A DNA stretch of 64,000 bases from Bacteroidota bacterium (GTDB taxonomy: Bacteria > Bacteroidota > Bacteroidia > AKYH767-A > OLB10): positions 2,356,001 to 2,420,000 of the forward strand of contig CP064983.1 of NCBI GenBank assembly GCA_016699635.1. The letters are read 5' to 3'. Both the position numbers and the translations under genes were made by a program. Numbering within the stretch: the first letter of the stretch is position 1; every line of letters starts with the position of its first letter. The notes under the pieces were generated by a model. That model did not search any database and had not been told where the DNA came from. It saw nothing but the letters and a program-made list of their open reading frames with translations. This document shows, piece by piece, positions 1 through 9,141 of the stretch.

Positions 1-753
1 GTTTTTAATTTCTGAAATTCCTACCGGTGAATCTGCTGTGGTGAAGTTGTCAATACAATAGAATAAAGGTGTATTGATACCAAAACTTCCAACATCGCTT
101 GAAGAAAGTGTAAAAAGCAAACTGTCTGTATTGCCAAGTCCAGTTAAATCTACCCATTGCCAATCGTTGATGATATAATCCTGCGCATTATTTGCAGAAC
201 GAAAGTCAGCAAGATAAAAATTAATACTATCACTACTTAAATTTCCATTATACCAATTGTGTATGGTTAGAATAAAATAATCAGGATCATTTCCTGATGG
301 CCCTCCGAATTTTTTTGAAAAACCATCTCCATCTCTCATACTGATATATGGATAAGTAGCATTGGTAACAAAAAATCCATTAACTACTTTCCCTGAAGCA
401 TTGCCTGAAAGTGTTATGGTTGCATTTTGCTGACCAAGGGCGTAAATGCCTGAGCCGTTATACCCTGTCAATGATGCGCTGGCATACATGTTTCCGAAGC
501 CTGCAGTGCTGCTGTCTGCAACATTACTGTATGCCCAGCCCGAAAGCCAGTAGTTAAATGATGGGTCGAAGAAGTTAGGAAAAATTGCATTTCCTGATGT
601 GAAACTTGTTCCGCCTTGCTGTGATGAGCCATTAAAGAAGCTATCTGCCGGTAAAGTCAGGTTTTCGAAGTCACTAACCGTTTGTGCATTCAGTTTTACA
701 GACACTATTTGGAATAGTGACATTGTTACAATGATGAGTCTAACTCTTTTCAT
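1..753 (-). CDS. DUF4465 domain secreted protein (C-terminus outside window)
   Basis: A minus-strand frame starts with ATG at 753 and stays open to the window edge, so the C-terminus is missing. The first 22 residues form a signal peptide (MKRVRLIIVTMSLF...NAQ). The mature part has the recurring features I associate with DUF4465 proteins: SFNYWLSGWAYSN, YASASLTGYNG, the WYNGN and FYLADFRS segments, DWQWVDLTGLG and LLFTLSSSDVGSFGINTP. The start lies 3 bp after the stop of the upstream TonB receptor, so both are almost certainly one transcript under the cobalamin riboswitch at 2800-2975. The family function is unknown to me. Co-transcription with a BtuB-like receptor makes a surface or periplasmic role in corrinoid capture a reasonable inference, not a demonstrated one. 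Confidence 0.85.
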   Translation of the reverse strand, partial: MKRVRLIIVTMSLFQIVSVKLNAQTVSDFENLTLPADSFFNGSSQQGGTSFTSGNAIFPNFFDPSFNYWLSGWAYSNVADSSTAGFGNMYASASLTGYNGSGIYALGQQNATITLSGNASGKVVNGFFVTNATYPYISMRDGDGFSKKFGGPSGNDPDYFILTIHNWYNGNLSSDSINFYLADFRSANNAQDYIINDWQWVDLTGLGNTDSLLFTLSSSDVGSFGINTPLFYCIDNFTTADSPVGISEIKN

Positions 754-755
754 AT

Positions 756-2652
756 TTATTTTGATTTTGAATTTATCTGAATAATAATTCCTGCTTTGTA
801 TGAGCGTAAGGGCATTGAACGGTTTCGAATTGCTTCATAGTTCTCATCAAGCAGGTTGTTGATTTTTAAGTAAAGTTGAAATTTTGTTTTTTGTGCCGAT
901 AGACTGCATGCAGCATAAAACCCATGAAGCCAAAATGGTTCTAAGTAATCCAGATTGTCTGTAGTTGTGTAACGATAGCCGGAATACTGAACAGAATATT
1001 TTACAATCAGTTTTCCATACCCTATTGCTAAACTTCCATTACTGGAGTATAGGGGCACATAAATTAATTGCTTGCCAACAGAGGCATCATTTTCAAAGCG
1101 GGCTTTTTCATTGGTAGCCTCAATATAATTTGTTGAAACGGTTAAGGCTGTGAACCATTTTTTATTGCTGTATCGAATAATAGTTTTTGTTTCAATTCCT
1201 TTGCTTTCTGTTCTGTCAAGATTTTGTGCCGACCAATAACCATTTTCCGGTAGCCATATAATCTGATTTTTCATTTTCCTGTTAAAGAGTGTAATCTCAG
1301 TCTTTGCAGTAATGTTTTTTGCAAGGTTGATTTCATTAAGGCAAAGGCCAATATCACCGGTTTTTCCTGATTCGGGTTTTAGATTTTTATTTCCACCCGG
1401 TTGCCAGTACAAATCATTTATAGTTGGATTGCGATAGACACTTGCAGCGTTTAATTTCAATGATATATTTTTATACAATGCAATTTCTCCTCCGGCATAC
1501 CAGGTAAATGGTGCTTCCTTGTTATCATTAAATTCTTTTCTGAATGATACTGATGGTTTAATTTTATTGTTAAAGAAATGTGCTGTTTCACCAATAAAAA
1601 GCGCAAAAGAGTTTAGCTGTGCTTGCTTTTTATATTCGTCTGCTGTTGCAGTGGTGTAGTTGTTGGTGATGCCTGCATGTATTTCTCTGTGCTTACCCGG
1701 ATGAAATTTATACTCAGCTTCTGCCAGCAATGATTTTGCTCTGCTTGTTGCATTCATGTTCTTTAAACTATCTGAATAATGTATGCCCTGATTAAACCAT
1801 GCAACCCGAACAGCTAATTGTCCCTTTGACAACTGCTGACGCCATTGCGAAGTAATTCTTAGATTGTCATCTTTCTGTTTGGCAACAGATGTCTGATTGA
1901 GTAATGGAGGAATTTGTCTGTTGTAATTATCGAGCCATGCAGCTATGCTTAGTGTGCCGTTTTTATTCAATCTGTAAACAACTTCACCTAACAAACCTTG
2001 CCCTTGAGTCCTTGCATGTTTTTGTAATTGCTTTTGAAGCGTAATAGAATTTTGAAAACGAAAATTATTTGGAGAATATTCATTAAATACTTTAAGTTTA
2101 AAAATCCAATTATTGTTGCTGTAGTTAGTTTTAAAAGATTGTCGCAACCATCCATAACTACCGGCACCAACATTTATTTCTGCGTCAAAGCCTTTATTGA
2201 ATTGTGTTGATGAATTGAGCAGAACAGCACCACCTACAGCGCCACTTCCCATTGTGCACTGCCGCCACCATATTGCATACTTATTTTATCAGCAAAAATT
2301 CAGGGATAATGGAAAAATCGGTTTGACCTAGCATAGGATTGTTGATGTTAAATCCATTCCAGATTACTGCAGTCTGATTGGCATTTCCACCTCTGATGGA
2401 AGAAGAAGCTAACGAACCAGGTCCGTAATTCTTAATAAGAACACCACTTTCAGCAGAAAGAAGATCGCTTAACGATTCCGTATTGAATTGCTTCAGGCTG
2501 ATGCTGTCAATTTTTTCAAATTTTAATCCCGGAGTAGCATCCTGTTGTCGCAATGCTTCAATATTAACCACCTTGATGTGAAAAGTATCTGTCTGCGCCT
2601 GAATGTTGGTGCAGATAATAGAGAAAATAATCAGCAGATAATTTTTATACAT
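756..2652 (-). CDS. BtuB-like TonB-dependent outer-membrane receptor (frame broken)
   Basis: Outer-membrane receptor, probably for vitamin B12 or a related corrinoid. The N-terminal piece (2652 down to about 2281) has a signal peptide ending at AQ and a plug domain with LSDLLSAESGVLIKNYGPGS, SSIRGGNANQT and VIWNGFNINNPMLGQ. The rest (756-2252) carries GSGAVGGAVLLNS and a beta-barrel rich in alternating aromatic strands, ending in MPLRSYKAGIIIQI, a typical last strand. The two pieces join if two bases are restored between 2250 and 2290, one in a T run and one in a G run, giving YGGGSA then GSGAVGG. This looks like sequencing error. Substrate assignment rests on the cobalamin riboswitch just upstream. 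About 632 residues when repaired, normal for small BtuB-type receptors. Confidence 0.88.
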
Positions 2653-2717
2653 GTTTTGCTTGGTTTTTCGTCAAGCATTTCTACATGCAGTGCAGTAAAT
2701 AAAAAAGTGAGGAGTAA

Positions 2718-2740
2718 TACAACCTAGGTTCAAAGTTGTA
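2718..2740 (-). other. Inverted repeat between riboswitch and btuB start
   Basis: TACAAC at 2718-2723 pairs with GTTGTA at 2735-2740 around an 11-nt loop, and a T-rich stretch follows on the minus strand. It lies in the leader between the riboswitch and the receptor start, so it could belong to the expression platform. No function is shown. Confidence 0.3.
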
Positions 2741-2781
2741 TCAATACAGACTTCTGCTTTTAATGCGAAAGCATGGTCAAC

Positions 2782-2797
2782 GGCTGAATAAACAGCC
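2782..2797 (-). other. Small hairpin just 3' of the riboswitch core
   Basis: GGCTG and CAGCC (2782-2786, 2793-2797) flank a 6-nt loop directly after the conserved 3' end of the aptamer on the minus strand. This is a candidate part of the expression platform. The switching mechanism cannot be decided by eye. Confidence 0.35.
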
Positions 2798-2799
2798 TC

Positions 2800-2975
2800 A
2801 GTAAAGACAGATATCCTGGCTTGTAACTTTTAACTCTATTCCTTCCTGCAAATTTTGCAGTGGATTCAGCAGAGATAAATTATGCGTTACTTACAGTTGC
2901 GCTACAGCTCACGATTTTAACGTGATTCCCTTTTATATCTTCAGTCTAAAACAGAAGAAACCTTTACCGGTTGAA
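2800..2975 (-). ncRNA. Cobalamin riboswitch
   Basis: Read on the minus strand, this leader contains the conserved cobalamin aptamer blocks in order: AAAAGGGAA, a short GTTAAAATC-type stem, the B12 box AGCTGTAGCGCAACTGTAA (2891-2909), CCACTG...GGAAGG, and the 3' block AAGCCAGGATATCTGTC (2806-2822). These match the known class I adenosylcobalamin/methylcobalamin aptamer. It lies 150 nt upstream of the BtuB-like receptor on the same strand. By family precedent, ligand binding would repress receptor expression. Confidence 0.94.
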
Positions 2976-2998
2976 ATGAATGAAAGAACTTCCGGTGG

Positions 2999-3006
2999 CA
3001 AATATA
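2999..3006 (-). promoter_or_regulatory. Bacteroidota -7 promoter element for riboswitch-btuB
   Basis: TATATTTG on the minus strand fits the Bacteroidota -7 consensus TAnnTTTG. It sits a short distance upstream of the first conserved aptamer block, so transcription would begin near 2990 and include the whole riboswitch. Confidence 0.6.
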
Positions 3007-3026
3007 AATAAAAAAATAAAGGGAGC

Positions 3027-3647
3027 TTATTTGCTGAACAAACCGCTGAGTTCTGCTTGCACACGCTCGATAATCATTCCGAGATGCTCTTTGTTTTCAG
3101 CAAAGTTGATTTCATCAATATCAATAATCAGCAGTTTGCCAAGTTCATAAGTTGATATCCATGCTTCATAACGTTCGTTCAAACGTTTCAGATAATCTAT
3201 GCGAATATTGTTCTCATAAGGTCGTCCGCGTTTTTCAATTTGTTTTACCAAAGCCGGAACGGTGCCACGCAGATATATCATCAAATCAGGTGGTGAAACA
3301 AAACTGTTCATCAACTCAAACAACTGTTGGTAGTTCTGAAAATCGCGTGTTGTCATTAACCCCATTGCATGAAGGTTAGGAGCAAAAATATATGCGTCTT
3401 CGTATATTGTTCTGTCCTGAATAATTGTTTTTGGGTGTTTCTTGATTTTTAAAATTTGCTGAAAGCGGCTGTTCAGAAAATATATTTGAAGGTTGAACGA
3501 CCAGCGTTGCATGTCATCATAAAAGTCGTTCAGATAGAGATTGTCATTTACATCTTCGTAATGTGGTTCCCATTTAAACTGTTTTGACAATAAACTAGTG
3601 AGTGTAGTTTTTCCGGATCCAATATTTCCCGCTATTGCAATATGCAT
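3027..3647 (-). CDS. Deoxynucleoside kinase
   Basis: 206-residue cytosolic kinase of the deoxynucleoside kinase family, which phosphorylates deoxynucleosides for dNTP salvage. The N-terminal P-loop GNIGSGKTT (residues 7-15) binds ATP. The substrate region shows YEDVNDNLYLNDFYDDMQRW and the QDRTIYEDAYIF segment, equivalent to the DRS/ERT motif of the family. EKRGRPYE corresponds to the LID arginine region. Length and architecture match bacterial deoxyadenosine/deoxyguanosine kinases. Exact nucleoside preference cannot be told from sequence. It is complete and stands alone between the riboswitch and the next minus-strand gene. Confidence 0.9.
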   Translation of the reverse strand: MHIAIAGNIGSGKTTLTSLLSKQFKWEPHYEDVNDNLYLNDFYDDMQRWSFNLQIYFLNSRFQQILKIKKHPKTIIQDRTIYEDAYIFAPNLHAMGLMTTRDFQNYQQLFELMNSFVSPPDLMIYLRGTVPALVKQIEKRGRPYENNIRIDYLKRLNERYEAWISTYELGKLLIIDIDEINFAENKEHLGMIIERVQAELSGLFSK

Positions 3648-3765
3648 ACAATTAAATCAATCTGGTTTTAAATAATATAGTTCTCAAAAAGTAGTGCGCT
3701 AAAGTAAAAAAAATTTCATTGGCAAAAGCAGTTACTTAAGTAATAGCCTTTATAATTCTACAGTT

Positions 3766-4554
3766 TTAATCTTTTTTGTAGTCTATCTGTACTATTTTAT
3801 TGTCGGCAAGCAGGTAAAAACGGTTGTGAAACCATTTTATACTGCTAATGATATTGATGTCAGTTTTCAGTCTTGATGTTTCTGAATTCAGCTTCAGGTC
3901 AATAAAAACCAGTTCATTGTTTTCTGCATAAACCAACATGTTTTCGAGTAGCATAATACATGATGCATGTTTTGAATCAATACTTCTTACATAGCTTCCC
4001 AGCCTGTCAAAAATTAAAATTCCTGAATTCTTATTCAAACATGCCAGCCATTTATCATTGGCACACATGCTCGTTATCGTTAGCGGATTGTTTATTAATA
4101 ATGCCAACGGTTGTGTTTCTGAAATTTTCTGAAGTGTAAAATTATATTTGAAGATTTGTTGTTGTGAGTGATCATAGCACCAAAACCCATCTGTAGAATT
4201 GCAAACAGCTTTTATGTCATAGAAATTTTGTTCTCTTAAATTAATTACCGATTGCAAGGCTAATTTATTATCCAAAAAACTGATGATAGAAAATTCATCA
4301 GCAAAAAGCATTATTCGCAATGGGTCAATTGCATCAACATAAGTAAACCTGTCCTGATTGTTATTGCTGTAGGTAAGTAAAATTTTTCCTACGGTATCAG
4401 CTTTAAAAACTACACTCTCTTTTATAATATAGAGGTTGCCGAGATTATCCATGCTGAAAGCATCGGCACCATTCCAGATTTCATTAACTTTTTGCTGCTG
4501 TGCAAAAGCGTTGCAGTAAATGAAAATGATGAATAGTGTTACAATATATTTCAC
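3766..4554 (-). CDS. Secreted beta-propeller-like protein of unknown function
   Basis: 262 residues with a clear signal peptide (hydrophobic TLFIIFIYCNAFAQ, cleavage near residue 19). The mature sequence is built of short beta-rich stretches such as DNLGNLYIIKESVVFKAD, RFTYVDAIDPLRIMLF and IISSIKWFHNRFYLLADNKI, the kind of pattern seen in propeller-fold proteins. I do not recognise a named family. The start is GTG at 4554-4552, and it overlaps the TGA of the repaired upstream GH3-family gene (GTGA), so the two are likely co-transcribed and translationally coupled. A link to the product of the GH3-like enzyme is possible but unsupported. Confidence 0.75.
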   Translation of the reverse strand: MKYIVTLFIIFIYCNAFAQQQKVNEIWNGADAFSMDNLGNLYIIKESVVFKADTVGKILLTYSNNNQDRFTYVDAIDPLRIMLFADEFSIISFLDNKLALQSVINLREQNFYDIKAVCNSTDGFWCYDHSQQQIFKYNFTLQKISETQPLALLINNPLTITSMCANDKWLACLNKNSGILIFDRLGSYVRSIDSKHASCIMLLENMLVYAENNELVFIDLKLNSETSRLKTDINIISSIKWFHNRFYLLADNKIVQIDYKKD

Positions 4555-6067
4555 GACAGATTGTTTTGTACGTTTAATATTTCATCAACAAACTTTCTGT
4601 GGTTGGCAAGACGTGGCACCTTATGCTGTCCTCCCAATTTTTTATTTTTTCCAGCCATTTATAGAACGTATTCACAGGCATTTTATGCACAATAGGTTTG
4701 TTGAGCGTGATGTCCTTAAATCGTTTTGCCTCATAATCGGAATTAACTTTTTTAAGCTCTTCGTCAAGTGCCATTGTAAACTCATCTAAGTTTTCAGGCT
4801 CATGCGAAAATTCAATAAGCCACTCATGTGCTCCATTATTTTTATTGCCAAAATAAACTGGTGCAGCAGTAAATTCACGCACTGTAGCTCCTGTTCTTTT
4901 GCCCGCTTCTGTAATTGCTTTTTCTGCATTGTCAATCACAAGTTCTTCTCCAAAAGCATTAATAAAATGTGCAGTTCGCCCACTGATTTTTATTCTGTAA
5001 GGACTGATAGATGTAAACTGAATGGTGTCTCCGATTTTATAACGCCACAGACCGGCATTGGTTGTAATGACCAATGCATATTGTTCTCCGATTTGAACTT
5101 CGGAGAGTGTCAACGTTTTTGGATTTTCCTCATGCCAGTGTTTTTGAGGAATAAACTCATAGTAAATTCCATAGTCGAGCATAAGCAACATTTCATCAGA
5201 ATCGTTTCTGTCCTGAATACCAAAAAATCCTTCGGAGGCATTATAGGTTTCTAAATACTGAATGTGTTTTCCGATAATCTGTTTAAACTGCTCTCTGTAT
5301 GGAGTAAAATTTACAGCACCATGAACAAACAGTTCTAAACCAGGCCACACTTCTGCTATTGTTTTCTTACCTGTAATTTCAAGAATACGTTTCAATAACA
5401 CCAATGTCCAACTGGGCACACCTGAAATGTTAGTCACATTCTCCTTAATTGTCTCCTGTGCCATGCGCTCAATTTTTTCATCCCATTTATCCATCAGTGC
5501 AATATTCATTTCTGGTGTTCGCATTATCTGTACCCAGAAAGGAAGGTTCTGAATCAGAATAGCAGAAAGATCACCGTAATACGATTCGTTATGAAATGCA
5601 TTGATGCTGTGGCTGCCACCAAGAGAAAGCAGTTTGCCGTTGAATAGTAAGGCATCATGGTTGTTGTTAAAATAAATTGAAAGCAGGTCTTTACCGCCTT
5701 TAAAATGACATTCTTCCAGCGACTCCATGCTAACCGGAATAAACTTACTTCTGTTTGAAGTTGTTCCCGATGATTTGGCAAACCATTTTATTTCTGTTGG
5801 CCACAGAATATTTTGTTCGCCTTTCATGATTCTTTCCACCTGTGGCTGCAACTGATCATAAGTAACAACAGGCACACGCTCACTAAAGGTTTTAAAATTG
5901 TCTATAGATTGATAGTCGAAATGTTCGCCCCACTGTGTATGCTCTGCTGTTGAAATAAGTTTTCTAAGCAACTCTTCCTGAACCTCGCATGGATATTTCA
6001 TAAAAAGCTCAATCTGATGCATACGCTTTTTAATTATCCATCCCATTATCGAATTCAGTATTGCCAT
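4551..6067 (-). CDS. GH3 auxin-responsive-promoter family protein (frame broken near end)
   Basis: Member of the GH3 family of acyl-adenylating enzymes, which in plants conjugate amino acids to acyl acids. The bacterial substrate is unknown. Recognisable are KWFAKSSGTTSNRSKFIPV (ATP-binding SSGTT), EVWPGLELFVHGAVNF, YNASEGFFGIQD, YYEFIPQ and LWRYKIGDTIQFT, the last close to the adenylate-forming YxxGD motif. ATG at 6067 (MAILNSIMGWIIKKR) is the best start; a longer frame would need a TTG at 6124. Near 4645 a base is missing in an A run. Repair restores the family C-terminus LGGQHKVPRLANHRKF and a TGA at 4553-4551 overlapping the next gene. About 505 residues, a normal length. Confidence 0.9.
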
Positions 6068-6186
6068 ATACAGTGCTTTGCGAACGGAAAGATAAGAAAA
6101 ATTCCTGCAACTTCCGTTTTGCAAAATTAATTCTTCAACTTAAATGAACTTAATCTGTAATTAATTTCTTTCAGAAATGTTTGATG

Positions 6187-6194
6187 TACTTTCG
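6187..6194 (+). promoter_or_regulatory. Possible -7 element for a near-leaderless mRNA
   Basis: TACTTTCG resembles the TAnnTTTG consensus with one mismatch. If used, transcription would start within a few bases of the ATG at 6199. No convincing -33 element is visible. Confidence 0.3.
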
Positions 6195-6198
6195 TTCC

Positions 6199-6627
6199 AT
6201 GCAAAAATCAACAATAGATTTCAGGTTAATAAAATTAGAGCGCAACGGTTATCACCCCGTTTGCACTGTTGCCATCAACCACATAGATGCATTAATGGTA
6301 ATTGATACGGGTGCTTCGCATACGGTATTAGACAAAAAGCAGGCGGCACGCTTTCTACCTGAAAATAAAATAAAACTTTCTGAAGTTAAATCGTCAGGAC
6401 TTGGCACCAACGACATGATGAGTGCCTATGCCACATTCGATTATTTTATATTGGGCGATTTGGTCTTGCGCAGACGAAAAACTATCATTCTCGACCTTGC
6501 ACACATTAACCTTGCCTACGAAACAATGCAGTTACCATTGATTGATGGAGTGATAGGTTGCGATATCCTTAAAAAATATAAAGCAAGCATCAATTTTTCT
6601 ACAAAAAAACTTGTAATTAACATCTGA
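6199..6627 (+). CDS. Retropepsin-like aspartic protease domain protein
   Basis: About 142 residues with one aspartic protease half-domain. The catalytic motif is VIDTGASHTVLD, with the DTGA of retropepsins, and IDGVIGCDILKKYKASINF supplies the hydrophobic-Gly element near the C-terminus. Enzymes with one such domain act as homodimers. There is no signal peptide, so it is probably cytosolic. Possible starts are TTG 6181, ATG 6184 and ATG 6199; I favour 6199 because a TACTTTCG promoter-like element occupies 6187-6194 and the residues before MQKST look unlike the family. It is divergent from the GH3 gene. The substrate is unknown. Confidence 0.85.
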   Translation: MQKSTIDFRLIKLERNGYHPVCTVAINHIDALMVIDTGASHTVLDKKQAARFLPENKIKLSEVKSSGLGTNDMMSAYATFDYFILGDLVLRRRKTIILDLAHINLAYETMQLPLIDGVIGCDILKKYKASINFSTKKLVINI

Positions 6628-6736
6628 TTTTTTTACATTAAAAGCCTTAAAAACAGCGTTAATAACTTGCTTTACTTTGTTAAAAAAAACGTGCATTTCC
6701 ACACCGTTTTTATGTGAAAGCAGCCTTTATTTTTTG

Positions 6737-6744
6737 TAAATTTG
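6737..6744 (+). promoter_or_regulatory. gyrB promoter, -7 element
   Basis: TAAATTTG matches TAnnTTTG exactly and lies 35 bp before the gyrB ATG in the 150-bp gap upstream. The -33 box is less clear. Confidence 0.5.
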
Positions 6745-6778
6745 AACAATTATAAAAAACGACAGTTTACGAAAAGTT

Positions 6779-8753
6779 ATGAGTGATCAAACAGTAGAAA
6801 ATTTAGCTGAAATGGAAGTAAAAAATACTTATTCGGCCGACAGCATTCAGGTATTGGAGGGGTTGGAGGCAGTAAGGAAACGCCCTGCCATGTACATTGG
6901 CGATGTTGGTGTAAAAGGATTGCACCACTTGGTTTATGAGGTAGTTGACAATTCAATTGATGAAGCCCTTGCCGGACATTGCAAAAACATCAGTGTCACC
7001 ATTGGAGAAGACAACTCAATAACAGTTAAAGATGATGGTAGAGGTATTCCTACCGAAATGCACAGCAAAGAAAAAAAGTCTGCACTCGAAGTAGCCATGA
7101 CAGTGCTGCATGCCGGTGGCAAATTCGACAAGGACTCTTATAAAGTTTCCGGTGGATTACATGGTGTTGGAGTATCGTGCGTAAATGCATTGAGCACACA
7201 CATGCGCACAGAAGTACACCGCAACGGAAAAATTTATGTGCAGGAATACAGCATTGGTAAACCATTGTATTCTGTTAAAGAGATAGGTACTACTGATTAC
7301 AGAGGCACCATTCAAACCTTCAAGCCTGATGACACAATTTTTATCACAACAATTTACAACTACGACACATTAGCTTCACGCCTGCGCGAACTATCTTACC
7401 TTAACAAAGGCATCCGCATCACATTAACCGACATGCGCGAAAAAGACGAGCAAGGCAATGTTCGCTCTGACGAGTTTTTAAGTGAGTTGGGCTTGCGCGA
7501 ATTTGTTGAATACATTGATGCCAATCGCGAAAAGCTCATCCCTGAATGTATGTTTTTTGAGAGTGATAAATTCGGAATTCCAATTGAAGTGGCCATGCAA
7601 TACAACACTTCGTTTGCAGAGAATCTCCACTCTTATGTAAACAACATCAACACACATGAAGGTGGCACACACCTTTCCGGTTTCAGACGTGCACTTACAC
7701 GTACATTAAAAAGCCTATGCTGAAAAAGAAGGCATGCTTGCCAAATTAAAATTCGATATTGATGGTGACGATTTCAGAGAAGGACTAACAGCCGTTATCT
7801 CAGTAAAAGTTGCCGAGCCGCAGTTCGAAGGACAAACAAAAACAAAGCTTGGTAACAACGAAGTTATGGGTTATGTTGATCAGGCCGTTGGCGACATGCT
7901 TGTCCACTACCTCGAAATGCATCCGCGCGAAGCAAAGGCTATTGTCAACAAAGTAATACTTGCTGCTACGGCACGCCATGCTGCACGCAAAGCACGCGAG
8001 CTGGTGCAACGCAAAAACGTACTCACTGGAACAGGACTACCCGGCAAATTAGCCGACTGCTCAGAGAGCGACCCCGGACGATGTGAACTCTTCCTTGTCG
8101 AGGGAGACTCTGCCGGTGGAACTGCCAAACAAGGCCGCGACAGAAATTTCCAAGCCATACTTCCACTACGCGGAAAAATCCTCAACGTAGAAAAAGCAAT
8201 GGAATACAAAATCTACGAAAACGAAGAGATAAGAAACATCTTCACTGCCCTTGGCATCTATCGTGACGACAAACAAGAAGGTCGCCCGCTCATACTCGAC
8301 AAACTGCGCTATCACAAAATCGTAATCATGACCGATGCCGATGTTGACGGTAGCCACATCACCACACTCATCCTCACATTCTTCTTCCGCCACATGAAAG
8401 AACTCATAGAGCAGGGCTACATCTACATTGCAACACCACCGCTCTACCTCGTAAAAAAAGGAAAAGAAGAGCGCTACTGCTGGACAGACGAAGAGCGCAT
8501 TGCCATCGTCAAAGAACTGGCTGGCGAAAAAGAAAGCAGCGTAAACATACAGCGCTACAAAGGTCTTGGCGAAATGAATGCCGAACAACTTTGGTCAACC
8601 ACCATGGACCCCTCAAGCCGCACCTTGCGACAGGTCACCATAGAAAGTGCTGCCGAAGCCGACCATGTTTTCAGCATGCTCATGGGCGATGAAGTGCCAC
8701 CGCGCAGAGAGTTTATAGAACGCAATGCTAAATATGCAAAAGTAGATGCATAA
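6779..8753 (+). CDS. gyrB: DNA gyrase subunit B (frame broken mid-gene)
   Basis: ATPase subunit of DNA gyrase, which introduces negative supercoils with GyrA. The GHKL ATPase domain shows VLEGLEAVRKRPAMYIGD, YEVVDNSIDEALAGHC, DDGRGIPT and GGKFDKDSYKVSGGLHGVG. The TOPRIM domain shows LFLVEGDSAGGTAKQGRDR and MTDADVDGSHI. The C-terminal block has QRYKGLGEMNAEQLW and ends normally in FIERNAKYAKVDA. A single extra C near 7712 (agcc for agc) breaks the frame between TRTLKS and YAEKEGMLAKLKF. Since the gene is essential and nothing else is lost, this is an error in the sequence. 658 residues when repaired. The 3' half uses many C-ending codons, as highly expressed genes often do. Confidence 0.97.
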
Positions 8754-8770
8754 CAAACTCTAAAAATCAC

Positions 8771-8801
8771 AAAAAGCTGTCCCACAAAGGCAGCTTTTTT
8801 T
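8771..8801 (+). terminator. Rho-independent terminator after gyrB
   Basis: AAAAAGCTG pairs with CAGCTTTTT around an 11-nt loop, followed by a T run, 18 bp after the gyrB stop. It closes the gyrB unit and marks the left border of the accessory island. Confidence 0.8.
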
Positions 8802-9004
8802 GTGGGCTAATACTAAATTGAGACTCACATTTTATAATTCAAATAAATCATTGGAAAGATCAAGGCAGTCTAATTTATAACAACATTCAAACTTTTAAAC
8901 TCAATTACAATACAAGGTAGGATTTTGTATTATTTTTATTTAACTATGATTTATTGAAATATATTGCTGTATTACTTTTTACATTGATAAAGTTTAGAAC
9001 TTCG

Positions 9005-9012
9005 TACTTTCG
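9005..9012 (+). promoter_or_regulatory. Candidate promoter of the restriction-modification island
   Basis: The 387-bp gap 8754-9141 holds no gene that I can support. Apart from the gyrB terminator, its only promoter-like element is TACTTTCG here, one mismatch from TAnnTTTG, 130 bp before the methylase start. The rest is AT-rich sequence without clear structure. Confidence 0.35.
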
Positions 9013-9141
9013 TGAGTTATTTACAATCCTTAAAGGCGACCGAGCAGACAAAATCGGTTGACAATTAACCGACCGAGACAAAGAATAAGAAGAATGAAAA
9101 TTGTAAATTTGCTTGAAGCAAAAAACTAATAGAAAAGACTA

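Noticed and set aside
4520..5254. Plus-strand open frames across the GH3-family gene
   Set aside because: They are antisense to a gene with clear family motifs and have no domain of their own.
7907..8588. Antisense open frames of 100-140 residues inside gyrB
   Set aside because: They run opposite to the conserved gyrB coding frame, show no recognisable domain, and come from the C-rich codon bias of gyrB.
6779..8753. Replication origin near gyrB
   Set aside because: No dnaA, dnaN or recF nearby and no cluster of DnaA boxes seen in the flanking gaps.
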